Positions 1-9,338 of a stretch of 64,000 bases of DNA are shown in pieces. Numbering within the stretch: position 1 is the first letter of the stretch; each line of letters starts with the position of its first letter. The DNA lies in contig NZ_BAABBM010000001.1 of assembly GCF_039537965.1 (NCBI RefSeq), positions 2,021,501-2,085,500 of the forward strand, read 5' to 3'. The position numbers and the translations under genes were made by a program. The notes below the pieces were generated by a model. It saw only the letters and a program-made list of their open reading frames with translations, searched no databases and had not been told where the DNA came from. Source of the DNA: Sphingomonas limnosediminicola (lineage in GTDB: Bacteria; Pseudomonadota; Alphaproteobacteria; Sphingomonadales; Sphingomonadaceae).

Positions 1-234
1 CGCGAACTGGCGGCAGTCATATCGATCCCCCCGAAGGAGGGCGTGTCCGAAGGCCCAGGACAACTCCGCGAAGCTGCCGAACGGCTCTCGCTTGCTGGCT
101 ACCCTGTCCGCGCCGACTGCGATTATGCTGCCATGGCCGCGCGCCGAGCCGAATATCGTGCCTGCGTCGAAGCGCTCGCCGAGCATCTCGGCAAGCCGCC
201 AGCCTCGCTAATTGGTGGACCGGCCGCGGCTTAG
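1..234 (+). CDS. C-terminal end of an unidentified protein (5' truncated by window)
   Basis: The reading frame is open from base 1 to the TAG at 232-234, so this is the last ~77 residues of a gene that begins outside the window. A GTG at 43 preceded by AAGGAGG could in principle start a 63-residue protein, but the frame stays open upstream, so truncation by the window edge is the simpler reading. The tail is soluble, charged and Ala-rich with no motif I recognise, so no function is assigned. It ends convergently with the retropepsin gene, sharing 4 bases. Confidence 0.5.
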   Translation, partial: RELAAVISIPPKEGVSEGPGQLREAAERLSLAGYPVRADCDYAAMAARRAEYRACVEALAEHLGKPPASLIGGPAAA

Positions 235-752
235 CGCAGCGTCATCGTGTCGCCGTGGATCTCTACCGACGCGAACTGTTTGAGGAAGCTCTGCCCGAGC
301 AACGACTGTCCGCCGCTGTTGAGGACTACCGCGTGCATGTTCTCGGCGTTCTTCTGGCCGAGGCTCATCCGGTCGATCGCGACATATTCGCCGTGGACGC
401 TGCCATCGGCGCCTTCGCCGACGACGTCGTTCATGCCGATCGAGGTCGCGATGCCCGCCGAGCGAGCGTCCTCACGCGACAGCGCAATCTCGGTTGCGCC
501 CGTGTCGACCAACATATGCACCGGCGTCCCGTTGATCTGCACGTCGGCGTAGAAATGGCCATTCGGGTCGCGCTGCAGCTGCACGCTGCCGTCCATAGGT
601 GAAGGGGCTTGCTCCTTGGGGGACGCATCGTCGCCCGGCGGATTGCCCACCATGATCTGCTGGGTCGAGGACGAAGACCGGCGCGACGGGACGTGGCTCG
701 CCATGGAGCCAAGGAACCCGATCGCCACAATCATGAAGATCAACTCGCGCAT
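231..752 (-). CDS. Membrane-anchored retropepsin-like aspartic protease (TIGR02281 type)
   Basis: 173 residues. An N-terminal hydrophobic segment (about residues 2-18) acts as signal or anchor. It is followed by a low-complexity linker and one aspartic-protease domain with the catalytic triad motif DTGAT near residue 83, preceded by the family-typical HMLV. A single lobe with one DTG is the retroviral/clan AA arrangement, so activity would need a dimer. Families of this type are periplasmic or inner-membrane facing in alphaproteobacteria; the substrate is unknown. It lies 54 bp downstream of galE on the same strand and may be cotranscribed. Confidence 0.85.
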   Translation of the reverse strand: MRELIFMIVAIGFLGSMASHVPSRRSSSSTQQIMVGNPPGDDASPKEQAPSPMDGSVQLQRDPNGHFYADVQINGTPVHMLVDTGATEIALSREDARSAGIATSIGMNDVVGEGADGSVHGEYVAIDRMSLGQKNAENMHAVVLNSGGQSLLGQSFLKQFASVEIHGDTMTLR

Positions 753-806
753 CGTGCCGGGATAAGCCCGGCGCGGTAAAGAATCGTCTAAGCGTGCGCG
801 AAAACC

Positions 807-1808
807 TTAAAGTCCGCGCCGCGCCTTCAATATCCGCTCCCACTCCAGCGCATCGCCGACGATACGGTCGATCTCCTGGTATTGCGGGTGCCATTCAAGC
901 GTTTTGAGAATGCGCTGGTTGGCGGACACGAGCGCCGGCGGGTCGCCTGCGCGGCGGCCTTCCATCACGCGCTTGATCGGCTGGTTGGTCAAACGGTCGA
1001 CCGCGTCGAGCACTTCGAGCACCGACAGCCCGCGTCCGTAGCCGCAATTGACCGTCAGATTCTCATCGGGATGAGCGATCAGCCATTCCAGCGCCGCGAC
1101 ATGCGCCGCCGCGAGGTCGCTTACGTGGATGTAGTCGCGAATGCAGGTGCCGTCGGGCGTGTCATAGTCGGTGCCATAGACGGAGATATGGTCGCGCAGG
1201 CCGACCGCCGTCTCCACCGCGACCTTGATCAGGTGGGTCGATCCCTTGCCTTGCTGCCCGCTACGCCGCTGCGGGTTGGCGCCGGCGACGTTGAAATAGC
1301 GGAGCGCGCCATAGTTGAAGTCATAGGCCGCCGACGCATCGGCGAGCATGCGCTCGGTCATCAACTTCGACGCGCCGTAGGGATTGATCGGCTCCTTGGG
1401 CGAATCCTCGTCGACCGGGACCGTTTCGGGAGCGCCGTACACTGCCGCAGTCGACGAAAAGAGGATGTGCTTGATGCCCGCTTCGACCGCCGCGCTCAGC
1501 AGCGCGTGCGTCGCGATCGTGTTGTTCCAGTGATAAAAGAGCGGCTTCTCGACCGATTCCGGAACGACGATCGATCCCGCGAAATGCATGATCGCTTGGA
1601 TGCCCTGCTCGGCGAAGATGCGCTTCACCAGCGCCTGGTCGGCGATCGATCCCTCGTAGAATGGGACGTCTTCCGGCACCGCCTCGCGCACGCCGTTCGA
1701 AAGATTGTCGATGACCGAAACACTCCAGCCCGCATCCTTCAACGCGAGCATCGCATGACTACCGATATAACCGGCGCCGCCGGTGACGAGTACGGGGACC
1801 TTGCTCAT
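807..1808 (-). CDS. galE: UDP-glucose 4-epimerase
   Basis: 333 residues, normal length for GalE. Interconverts UDP-glucose and UDP-galactose for surface polysaccharide and glycolipid synthesis. Extended SDR features are all present: NAD-binding TGGAGYIGS at residues 9-17, the SST active-site serine region at 118-120, and the YxxxK pair Y144/K148 in PYGASK. The C-terminal half carries the substrate-domain signatures typical of the family (NCGYGRG and a GDPPALVS stretch). Start ATG at 1808 sits 85 bp from the end of the aquaporin gene on the same strand. Confidence 0.95.
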   Translation of the reverse strand: MSKVPVLVTGGAGYIGSHAMLALKDAGWSVSVIDNLSNGVREAVPEDVPFYEGSIADQALVKRIFAEQGIQAIMHFAGSIVVPESVEKPLFYHWNNTIATHALLSAAVEAGIKHILFSSTAAVYGAPETVPVDEDSPKEPINPYGASKLMTERMLADASAAYDFNYGALRYFNVAGANPQRRSGQQGKGSTHLIKVAVETAVGLRDHISVYGTDYDTPDGTCIRDYIHVSDLAAAHVAALEWLIAHPDENLTVNCGYGRGLSVLEVLDAVDRLTNQPIKRVMEGRRAGDPPALVSANQRILKTLEWHPQYQEIDRIVGDALEWERILKARRGL

Positions 1809-1893
1809 GTGGAGGAGCTAGCGGAGGCCGCGGGTCAATGCCAGCAGGCGCGCGCTAACGGCCGCCGTTCGACCCACTGCAGAGGAGGAATGG

Positions 1894-2634
1894 TCAGCGA
1901 TGCTGTGCGCCAGCGTCTCCGGCCACGTCAGGGTTTTCTCCGCGAGCGAACAGGATGCGGTGCAGCGCTCCTCCCAGAATTCCGCCCGCGATAGGCGCGG
2001 CCCAGAAGAGCCACAGCTGTTGCAAAGCCAGTCCGCCGACAACCAGCGCCGGGCCGGTGCTCCGGGCGGGATTCACAGACGTGTTGGTCACCGGAATGCT
2101 GACCAGGTGGATAAGGGTGAGTGCGAGCCCGATGGCAATCGGCGCGAAGCCGGCGGGCGCCCGGCCGTCTGTCGATCCGAGGATGACAATTAGAAACCCC
2201 GCGGTGAGTATCACTTCGATCGTGAGCGCTGCGGCGATCGAGTAATGGCCGGGCGAGGCGTCGCCGAAGCCGTTCTGTGCCAATCCACTTTGCGCCAGGT
2301 CGAACGACGGCGCGCCGCTCGCGATGAAATAGAGAACATACGCAGCGACAATCGCTCCTGCGACCTGCGCGAGGACGTAAGGAAGGATATCTCGCGCCGG
2401 GAAGCGGCCACCGGCCCATAACCCGACCGTTACGGCAGGATTGAAATGCGCCCCGGAAATGTGGCCCACCGCATAGGCCATCGTCAGCACCGTAAGGCCG
2501 AAAGCGAGCGCGACGCCGAGCAGCCCGATGCCCACGTCGGGAAACGCAGCGGCCAGGACCGCACTGCCGCACCCTCCAAACACCAGCCAGAAAGTGCCCA
2601 AAAGCTCGGCAGTAGCGCGGCGGTGCATCTGCAT
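1894..2634 (-). CDS. aqpZ: Aquaporin Z-type water channel
   Basis: 246 residues, six predicted membrane helices and two half-helix NPA motifs (N65 and N188). The selectivity-filter positions can be aligned with E. coli AqpZ: F45, H176, T185 and R191, the FHTR set of strict water channels rather than glycerol facilitators. The C-terminus is extended by about 15 hydrophilic residues. AAGGAACC lies just upstream of the ATG at 2634. The 210 bp up to the divergent kinase gene presumably holds both promoters; I see no clear consensus elements there. Confidence 0.93.
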   Translation of the reverse strand: MQMHRRATAELLGTFWLVFGGCGSAVLAAAFPDVGIGLLGVALAFGLTVLTMAYAVGHISGAHFNPAVTVGLWAGGRFPARDILPYVLAQVAGAIVAAYVLYFIASGAPSFDLAQSGLAQNGFGDASPGHYSIAAALTIEVILTAGFLIVILGSTDGRAPAGFAPIAIGLALTLIHLVSIPVTNTSVNPARSTGPALVVGGLALQQLWLFWAAPIAGGILGGALHRILFARGENPDVAGDAGAQHR

Positions 2635-2844
2635 ATGTCGGTTCCTTCAGCAGAGAGTGCGATCGGGCTCGCCAAAAAGGAGGTCCGGCTTCCGTAGCCG
2701 CGCGAAAGCGCACAGCCATTAGGGATATCTATGTAGATCGACCCATCAGGCGAACTATCCGCGTCCCCGTCCGATTAGCGGCTTGCGGGCAGTCGCTTAG
2801 TGGCACAGGGTCGGTCTCAGCATATCATTCGACAGGGCGCGTGA

Positions 2845-3840
2845 TTGGGCTTGGACAAAACTGCAGCGTGGCACGAGGATCACCTCCGGCTGGCGGTTAA
2901 GGCAGCTTGTGTCGCCCTGTGGTCCTGGCACGTCGACGATGATCAGTTCGCGATGGACGAGCGTGGCTTCGAACTCTGGGCCTTGCCATGGTCAGAGCAA
3001 GTGACTTTCGAGGAGCTTTCGGCAAACATTCACCCCGCCGACCGGGACAGGGTCCGTGCCGCGTTCAACGCAACGCGCTCGGTTGAGGGCTCCTACGAAA
3101 TCGATTTCCGGGTTCTCGTTGGAGAGGAAGTCCGCTGGATCTCGGCCCGAGGGCAGGGAGCCGACGCAGGGATTGTCGATGGCGAGATGTTTGGCATCTT
3201 CCTCGACGTGACTGGTCGAAAGCAGGCCGAAGAGGGAAGCGAACTACTCGCCGGCGAGATGAGCCATCGCGTCAAGAATCTCTTGTCCATCGCTGGGGGG
3301 CTGACGCAGCTCACAGGACGATCCGCCTCTTCCGTGGCGCAGATGACTGGCGAACTGACTGAGCGGCTGACCGCGCTCGGCCGCGCTCACGACATCGTCC
3401 GACCGCTACCAGGAGAGCAAGGCAAGGCAGCGCTTCTTGGTGACCTTCTGTCGGTGTTGCTCGCTCCTTACGACGAAACGGCGGCCTTCTCCGGGCGTAT
3501 CCGCGTCGCCGTTCCACGGATGGGCATCGGGGAGCGGACCGCCTCTGCTTTGGCGATGGTGGTTCACGAGCTGGCCACTAACTCGGTCAAGTACGGCGCG
3601 TTGTCCTCTGCCGAGGGGTTCTTGGATCTCTCAAGCCGCACGGACGGAGATAGGATGTGCTTGTTCTGGGCAGAGACTGGAGGACCCGCAATCGTCGGTC
3701 ATCCAGAGCTGACAGGCTTTGGCAGCCGCCTGATCGCTCGAACCGTGGCGGGTCAGCTCGGTGGCGAACTCACCTATGACTGGCAGGAAACCGGCCTCGT
3801 CGTGACAATCGCGATGCGCACGGAGAAGTTGGCCGCCTAA
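2845..3840 (+). CDS. PAS-domain HWE-family sensor histidine kinase
   Basis: 331 residues, soluble, no membrane segment. An N-terminal PAS/PAC fold (about 15-125) ends in the usual DVTGRKQAEE junction. The HWE-type dimerisation/phosphoacceptor motif EMSHRVKNLL follows (H141), with an N-box VHELATNSVKYGALS and a glycine-rich GFGSRLI box near the C-terminus. HWE kinases in alphaproteobacteria often feed the general stress response through PhyR-type receivers, but no PhyR/NepR gene is adjacent. No ATG is available at the 5' end; TTG at 2845 (or 2851) is the best start. Confidence 0.85.
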   Translation: MGLDKTAAWHEDHLRLAVKAACVALWSWHVDDDQFAMDERGFELWALPWSEQVTFEELSANIHPADRDRVRAAFNATRSVEGSYEIDFRVLVGEEVRWISARGQGADAGIVDGEMFGIFLDVTGRKQAEEGSELLAGEMSHRVKNLLSIAGGLTQLTGRSASSVAQMTGELTERLTALGRAHDIVRPLPGEQGKAALLGDLLSVLLAPYDETAAFSGRIRVAVPRMGIGERTASALAMVVHELATNSVKYGALSSAEGFLDLSSRTDGDRMCLFWAETGGPAIVGHPELTGFGSRLIARTVAGQLGGELTYDWQETGLVVTIAMRTEKLAA

Positions 3841-3867
3841 GTTGCCGGCGGTTCTTTGGGCCGGGTT

Positions 3868-4272
3868 CTATTTCGACTCTTCTTGCGACATTGTGTCGGT
3901 CGCTCGGGACTCCGCCAGCCGTCGCTTCAGTGCAGCGAGCTCCTCCCACTCGAGTTCTTCGATCCCCGCGAGGTCTTTACTGGCATGCTCCTCGGACCTG
4001 AGCAGCTCATCGAGTTTCGCGTGCATCGCGATATCCCGGTAACGGGCCTCCTCCTCTCGAAGTCGTTGGCGGTTGAGCACCATCTGGGTCAGCGTGATGG
4101 CGAGGATCGATAGGGTCGCGACAAGAACATCGGTCGGCAGTCCCGAAGCCTACCAAACGAAGCAGAAAAGGATTACTCCTAGTTGCGTGAGCGGGTGCGC
4201 AGCGGCATCGGCCGCCCAAACCGATACACGATGGCCCAAGTCAGAAATGGTCTGTGAGACGCTTCGGCTCAT
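3868..4272 (-). pseudogene. Low-affinity iron permease family gene with in-frame stop
   Basis: Reading the minus strand from ATG 4272 gives 40 residues ending HPLTQLGVILFCFVW, then TAG at 4152-4150, then in the same frame a second hydrophobic stretch (LPTDVLVATLSILAITL) and a tail with KLDELL and EELEWEELAALKRRL, ending at 3868. The helix-helix-KLDELx layout matches the low-affinity iron permease family (PF04120). A single base change from TGG to TAG would explain the break. Internal ATG 4083 could still give a 71-residue soluble tail without the membrane part. Probably inactive; confirm against sequencing error. Confidence 0.72.
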
Positions 4273-4444
4273 GAACGGCGCATAGCAGAAGCGAGTTCAT
4301 CAGCGCACCGGATGACAACTTCCCAACCTGGGTCGAAGTTTACCCGTCACCATCGATCCCTCCGCACTACGCAGAATCCCGCATTTCCCTGGGTGTCCCT
4401 GCGGCAGATGATCAATCCCGACCAGTCCGGAAGGGAGACCCAAG

Positions 4445-5332
4445 ATGGTCAGTGCAACCGACCTCGTAATGGAACATCGACCGGCAACCTCCTCGGCCCA
4501 GCGGCCGACGAACGTCGGCATAAAGTCGATCCTGTTCCACGTTCATGAAGACGACGGGATGGAGCAGCGCTTGCAAACGGCGCTGTCATTGGCACGCGCA
4601 TGCTCGGCTCACCTGGATCTGGTGCAGATTGTCCCGATCGAGGCCTACTCCATAGTCGACTGCTACGGCGGCACCTTTGTCAGTGGCCAGATCGTCGAAG
4701 CGCTGGAAGAGCAGGCGGCGACGACCCGCTCGCGCCTGGAAGAGCGCCTTCGGAACGAAGACGTCAGTTGGTCCTACAGAGACACGACCGCAGCAACGGC
4801 TCCCGAGTTACTTCGGGCAGCGGCGCTCTCGGACCTGCTCGTCATCGGCCGGCAACCGAGCTTTCGCGAATTCGGCTCCACTGGCCCGAGCCTCCTAGGC
4901 GAACTCGTGTGCAATGCGCGCACTCCGCTGCTGATTCCAGGAGGAAGCAAGGACGCTTTCGATCCGTTCGGTACCGCGGTCGTTGCGTGGAACGGAAGCG
5001 TCGAGGCAGCAAACGCCGTTCGAATGTCCCTTGGACTGCTCAGCATGGCGTCCGAAGTTCGGGTCGTGCGCTACAGCGAAGACAAGGACCTCGCGTTTCC
5101 GGACACGCGTCTGGTCAAATATCTGGCGCATCACGGTATCGCGGCGCCTCTTGATGAGAAAGGCGCGACCCGCGAGATCGCCTCCGACCTCGTCAGTTAT
5201 GCAGGCGCAAACAACGCCGCCTATCTGGTGATTGGCGGCTACAGCCGCAGCCGTGTCGGGGAATTCTTGTTCGGCGGAGTGACACGCGACCTCCTGGGCG
5301 CCTGCTCCGAGAACCTGGTGATGGCCCACTGA
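4445..5332 (+). CDS. Universal stress protein, tandem UspA domains
   Basis: 295 residues with two UspA-like halves (about 25-165 and 170-295). The second half has the nucleotide-loop pattern GGYSRSRVGEFLFGG at its C-terminus, close to the G-2x-G-9x-G(S/T) motif of ATP-binding Usp proteins. The first half lacks a good copy (GRQPSFREFGSTGPS), so it may be structural. Start ATG 4445 has GGGAG upstream; a later ATG at 4472 is possible. It lies between two disrupted membrane-protein genes and downstream of an HWE kinase, consistent with a stress-response block. Confidence 0.88.
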   Translation: MVSATDLVMEHRPATSSAQRPTNVGIKSILFHVHEDDGMEQRLQTALSLARACSAHLDLVQIVPIEAYSIVDCYGGTFVSGQIVEALEEQAATTRSRLEERLRNEDVSWSYRDTTAATAPELLRAAALSDLLVIGRQPSFREFGSTGPSLLGELVCNARTPLLIPGGSKDAFDPFGTAVVAWNGSVEAANAVRMSLGLLSMASEVRVVRYSEDKDLAFPDTRLVKYLAHHGIAAPLDEKGATREIASDLVSYAGANNAAYLVIGGYSRSRVGEFLFGGVTRDLLGACSENLVMAH

Positions 5333-5357
5333 AACACTTCCTGCGTGAGGAGAGAGA

Positions 5358-5675
5358 ATGATGCGGCATCTTAGCCTTGTGCGAAGCTCGTTCGCCGTCG
5401 GCACCGTCACCGCGCTTTTCCACCTCATCTGAGCTGTGATGGTCGCGTTCGGCGTAGCCAAGCCGTTCATGGACTTCGTGCTCAACCTGCACTTCGTCGA
5501 GTTGCAGCATGAACTGATGCCTTACTCCTTGATGACGGCAGGAGCGCTGGTCGTCTTGACCTTCGTGTTGGGCGCCATGTTCGGGCTGATGTTTGCGATC
5601 GTCTGGAATTGGCTGGGAAGCGGTACGCAGATCGACGAGCTGCCCGCTCGCAAGGGACTTCTGCGGAGCGACTGA
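5358..5675 (+). pseudogene. Small two-helix membrane protein gene with in-frame TGA
   Basis: A strong Shine-Dalgarno (GAGGAGAGAGA) precedes ATG 5358. Translation gives 24 residues ending TVTALFHLI, then TGA at 5430-5432. The same frame continues without another stop to 5675, encoding VMVAFGVAKPFMDFVLNLHF, a second long hydrophobic helix and a charged tail. The hydrophobic segment is cut exactly where a Trp (TGG) would fit. A GTG at 5436 could restart a 79-residue product, but it has no ribosome site and would lose the first helix. It resembles small DUF5676-like two-helix proteins; I am not sure of the family. Confidence 0.65.
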
Positions 5676-5691
5676 AGCGGAAACTCGCCTG

Positions 5692-5805
5692 TCAGAAGAT
5701 GATCACGCCTTTCGGAATGATGAGAAGCGCTGTCAGCACGAAGCTGGTGCATGAGAGCGCCCAGGGGCGTGCAGCAAGTTTGTCCAATAGCCTCGACACC
5801 GTCAT
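5692..5805 (-). CDS. Possible 37-residue single-helix membrane protein
   Basis: ATG 5805 on the minus strand is preceded by GGAGAG at good spacing and reads 37 residues to TGA at 5692. The N-terminus is basic and polar (MTVSRLLDKLAARPW), followed by a hydrophobic stretch SFVLTALLIIPKGVIIF that runs to the last residue. This is the shape of small tail-anchored or single-pass proteins. I do not recognise the family, and the support is only the ribosome site plus composition. Confidence 0.42.
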   Translation of the reverse strand: MTVSRLLDKLAARPWALSCTSFVLTALLIIPKGVIIF

Positions 5806-6117
5806 CCTTCGCTCTCCGTTTTGATCGCTAACTTTGTTGGTCAGGGAGAGGGTTTGCAAACGTCGTGCCAATAATGAATGGGCAATGATCTCAGTCAGAT
5901 ACGTCTGGCCAACACCATCTGCGTTTGGCCTTATCGACCAAAGAATGGTGAAAGCCGCCGCGCCCCGGGGCTAGCTGTTGCACGACTGCCTATCGAATAC
6001 GGAGAAACGGTTCGAACAAGCGGGCGGCGACGTTCTGCGGACTTCTCCCGATAGGCTGCACGGCGGAGGCGCGTAGCCTATTCTCTTTGACTACCTTTTT
6101 TATACGGGAGACTGGGA
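5806..6117. other. Gene-free stretch before the AraC-type regulator
   Basis: 312 bases without a convincing gene on either strand. Somewhat AT-richer than the surroundings, especially 5870-5960 and 6080-6105, so it probably carries the promoters of the divergent small ORF and the AraC-type gene. No recognisable -35/-10 pair, tRNA or strong terminator was identified. Confidence 0.5.
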
Positions 6118-7215
6118 TTGCTCCTGCAAGCCCGTGCGGTAACGCTGACGAATTACGACGAGGTCGCGCGTTTCGTTGGCCTGGATCCTTCCGCAATGAT
6201 CCGGGGCGCCGGGCTTCGGCCAGGCGACCTCCGAAACCCCGAGAATTGGTTGCCGGCTGCGAAAGTGATCGCGCTGCTCGATCAGTCGGCAGAAAAATCG
6301 GGCCGCGACGATTTCGGAATCCTGCTTGGCAAGTGCCGGACCTTCACCAGTTTAGGGCCGGTTTCGCTTCTGCTTAAGCACGAAGCGACCATCGGTCAGA
6401 TCATTCTTGCCGCGGAGCAATATAGCTACCTGCTCAATGACCTGCTGCATTTAAGCGTCCAAGATGACGGGCGGTCAGCGATCGTCGAGTGGAATTTGGT
6501 CCCCGGGCTCCGCAGCCGGCCTGCGTCGACGCTCACTGCTGCAATAGCTTACAAAGCGATTTCGGAAGCGCTTGAATTCAGTTGGGATCCTGACTGCATG
6601 CATTTTCGAGACGGCACCCCCGAAAATCTGGCAACGTTCAAGCGCTTCTTCCGCTGTCGCCTCGAATTCGAAAGTGCTTTCGACGGCATGTCGTGTTCAT
6701 CGGTTAACCTTCGCACGCCCAACCCGTTCGCCGATCCAAAGCTGGCTGCGTACGCTCGCGAACTACTCGATCTTCTGCCCGGCAATCTGAAGGGTCAGGC
6801 CACGGCCAAGACCAACAGCGCGATCCTTCTGATGCTCGACGAGGGAGACGTTTCGCTGGACCGTGCAGCTGAATGTCTCGGTCTGACGGCGCGGAGCCTG
6901 CAGCGCCGGCTGAAAGCTGAAGGCACATCATTCAATCAATTGTGCCGGAGTGCGCGGCGAGAACTCGCGATGCGCTACCTCGCTAACTCTACACTATCGG
7001 TGACGGCAGTTGCCGAGCTGCTCGGCTATTCACAGCTTGCGACCTTTGGCAGCTGGTTCCTCGAGGAATTTGGACTGACCCCTACGCAATACCGGCGCAA
7101 CGCCCAGATCCTCGCTCGCTCCCGGTCGTCGCCGATCAGAACCCCGAAGGACGGCAAAGGACGCCAGCGCGCGCCTCCGAGATCGCCAGAGGTGCGACTA
7201 GTCCGCGAGATATGA
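6118..7215 (+). CDS. AraC-family regulator with arabinose-binding-like N-terminal domain
   Basis: 365 residues. The N-terminal ~190 residues match the layout of the PF12625-type ligand domain found in OruR/ArgR-like AraC proteins (LDPSAMIRGAGL opening, DDFGILLGK, GPVSLLLKH). The C-terminal double helix-turn-helix covers about 240-340, with RAAECLGLTARSLQRRLKAEG and VAELLGYSQLATFGSWF followed by the classical FGLTPTQYRR. Start TTG 6118 has GGGAG 8-12 bases upstream; no ATG fits. The 3' end overlaps the convergent Crp-type gene by 18 bases. Confidence 0.85.
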   Translation: MLLQARAVTLTNYDEVARFVGLDPSAMIRGAGLRPGDLRNPENWLPAAKVIALLDQSAEKSGRDDFGILLGKCRTFTSLGPVSLLLKHEATIGQIILAAEQYSYLLNDLLHLSVQDDGRSAIVEWNLVPGLRSRPASTLTAAIAYKAISEALEFSWDPDCMHFRDGTPENLATFKRFFRCRLEFESAFDGMSCSSVNLRTPNPFADPKLAAYARELLDLLPGNLKGQATAKTNSAILLMLDEGDVSLDRAAECLGLTARSLQRRLKAEGTSFNQLCRSARRELAMRYLANSTLSVTAVAELLGYSQLATFGSWFLEEFGLTPTQYRRNAQILARSRSSPIRTPKDGKGRQRAPPRSPEVRLVREI

Positions 7216-7968
7216 ACCGCTGAAACCGCCAATTTCCCTGAGCCGTCGCGGCTCGTGGATCGACAAATAATGCTGCTCCAAGCTGAGGATACCTTTGTCG
7301 CGCAATCCCTGGAGCAGGCGGTTCACGTAGATTGGAGTCATCCCCGTTGCGTCAGCAAGTTGGCTTTGCGTCAGGGGAAAATCGAACTCGTCGCCATCTG
7401 CCAGGCCAACTTGTCGCAAACGCTGATGGAGTTCGCACAACAGATGGGCGAGATGCTGGCGCTTGTCCCGCCGGCCCGTGCACGTCAGCCATTCGCGCAA
7501 AATGGATTGCTCACTGAGTGCAAGGCGGATCAAGGCTAGTCCGAGCTTCGGCTGGCGCTCGATTACGCCCAGGAGCGCCTTACGGTCTAAAAGAGCGACG
7601 CGGCCGCTGGTAATCGCGACGGCTCTCATCGACGTGCCGCCGGTGAGGCGTGACAGATCGCAAAAATCCCCCGGCAGGATGATGTCCGTGATTTGCTGAG
7701 AGCCGTCTTCAAGAATGTTGGTCCGAGCCGCCCAGCCTTCGATCAGGATGTGCAGGGACTGGCCGTCAGCATGGTCGACGATAGTCTGCCCACGCCGAAA
7801 GATCTGGGTGCGTTGATATGCTTCCGCCAACTCCGATCGCTCGATCAGTCCCAGGCTATTGCGGCCCAGTCTCTTCTGAAGCAATTCGACCCATTCAGCC
7901 TCTCGACTGCCATTGAGGGTCGCCGATAATATTCGGTCACCCCTCGGGTAACCGTTGATCTTGTCCAT
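7198..7968 (-). CDS. Crp/Fnr-family transcriptional regulator
   Basis: 256 residues from ATG 7968, chosen over an in-frame GTG at 7977 because GAAGG lies about 8 bases before the ATG. A cyclic-nucleotide-binding-like beta roll (about 40-155, with GDFCDLSRLTGG) is followed by a C-terminal winged helix whose recognition region reads TQSQLADATGMTPIYVNRLLQGLRDKG. No FNR-type N-terminal cysteine cluster is present, so an oxygen-sensing [4Fe-4S] role is unlikely. The effector is unknown. A second regulator of the same broad type is at 37435-38178. Confidence 0.87.
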   Translation of the reverse strand: MDKINGYPRGDRILSATLNGSREAEWVELLQKRLGRNSLGLIERSELAEAYQRTQIFRRGQTIVDHADGQSLHILIEGWAARTNILEDGSQQITDIILPGDFCDLSRLTGGTSMRAVAITSGRVALLDRKALLGVIERQPKLGLALIRLALSEQSILREWLTCTGRRDKRQHLAHLLCELHQRLRQVGLADGDEFDFPLTQSQLADATGMTPIYVNRLLQGLRDKGILSLEQHYLSIHEPRRLREIGGFSGSYLAD

Positions 7969-8174
7969 TCTGAGCACCTTCGGTTCGCCGGCTCAGCCTC
8001 CCTTGGGCGAGCACGTGCAGTTGCGCGCTTCCTAGCAGCTGCGCGTCGCCCGCATTCGTCCTTTCACGTCAGCAGTTCAGGGAATCGCGTCGCGGTGCGC
8101 TGCCCCCCGGTTTGCCCAATCGGCGGCAGCGCACTATCAGCCGCGCAAACTTCACCAGTTCCGAGTAACAGGGC

Positions 8175-9338
8175 ATGACACTCAACATTTCCAGCTCGTT
8201 CGACGCGGGCAATATCAGCGTCGTCAGGCAGGACGGCGACAGCGTCGACCTGGAGATCGTCAAGGATCACCTCAGCGATTTCTACCAATGGTTCTACTTC
8301 CGCGTATCCGGCGCGGCGGGGCGTGAGGTCACGCTGCGCATCACCAATTGCGCCGGCTCGGCCTATCCGAATGGCTGGCCCGACTACAAAGGCGTGATGA
8401 GCCTCGATCGCGAGGAGTGGGTTCGGATCACTGAAACGAGCTACGCAAATGGCGTCCTGACTATGAAGCTGACGCCGCCGCAGGACGTAGTCTGGATCGC
8501 CTATTTCGCGCCTTACTCAATGGAACGTCACCACGACCTCGTCAGCCAGACGGCCGGCATCCCGGGCGTCGAATATCGTTCGCTCGGCAAGAGCCTCGAC
8601 GGGCAGGACATCGACTGCCTGACGATCGGCAATGGGCCGCTCACCGTCTGGCTTTACGCCCGCCAGCACCCGGGCGAATCCATGGCCGAATGGTGGATGG
8701 AAGGCGCGCTCGAAAAGCTGACTGACGAGGACGATCCGGTCGCGCGCGTGCTCCGCAAGGAATGCACGTTCAACGTGGTTCCGAACATGAACCCGGACGG
8801 GTCGCGTCGCGGCCACCTACGCACCAATGCCGCCGGCGTGAACCTGAATCGCGAGTGGCACGCGCCCTCGGTTGAGAAAAGCCCCGAAGTTCTGTGCGTC
8901 CGCAACGCGATGGACGAAACCGGCGTCGACTTCGCGATGGACGTCCACGGCGACGAGGCGATCCCCGCCAACTTCCTCGCCGGATTCGAAGGCATACCGT
9001 CGCTGACGAACCGCCAGCTGCAGCTGTTCGGCAAGTTCGGGGAAACGCTCGAGCGCCTGTCGCCTGATTTCCAGCGCAGCCAGGGCTATGAGATCCCGGC
9101 GCCGGGGCAGGCCAACATGTCGATGTCCACGACCCAGCTGGCCGAGCGCTACGGCTGCGTGTCGATGACGCTGGAAATGCCATTCAAGGACAATTTCGAC
9201 CTTCCCGACGAAGTCTATGGCTGGTCGCCGCAGCGGTCGAAATATTTGGCCTACGCCTGCCTCGACGCGCTCCACGCGATCCTGCCCGAGCTGACGAAGG
9301 GCGCGAAGCAGGACACTCGCGAGAAGGTCACCGCCTAA
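8175..9338 (+). CDS. M14-family zinc carboxypeptidase (cytosolic carboxypeptidase-like)
   Basis: 387 residues, no signal peptide. The N-terminal ~125 residues form the beta-sandwich domain that precedes the catalytic domain in cytosolic carboxypeptidase-like M14 members ([20 protein letters not shown]). The zinc site is readable: [10 protein letters not shown] (H and E), NLNREW, DVHGDE (third ligand H), and the catalytic Glu in LEMPFKD. Eukaryotic relatives remove C-terminal Glu residues; the bacterial substrate is unknown. The stop codon shares one base with the gpmA start (TAATG), so the two are translationally coupled. Confidence 0.87.
   Translation: MTLNISSSFDAGNISVVRQDGDSVDLEIVKDHLSDFYQWFYFRVSGAAGREVTLRITNCAGSAYPNGWPDYKGVMSLDREEWVRITETSYANGVLTMKLTPPQDVVWIAYFAPYSMERHHDLVSQTAGIPGVEYRSLGKSLDGQDIDCLTIGNGPLTVWLYARQHPGESMAEWWMEGALEKLTDEDDPVARVLRKECTFNVVPNMNPDGSRRGHLRTNAAGVNLNREWHAPSVEKSPEVLCVRNAMDETGVDFAMDVHGDEAIPANFLAGFEGIPSLTNRQLQLFGKFGETLERLSPDFQRSQGYEIPAPGQANMSMSTTQLAERYGCVSMTLEMPFKDNFDLPDEVYGWSPQRSKYLAYACLDALHAILPELTKGAKQDTREKVTA

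Noticed and set aside
5430-5432. TGA considered as recoded Trp or selenocysteine
   Set aside because: TGA ends many normal genes in the window and no SECIS-like structure was seen; a nonsense change or sequencing error is simpler.
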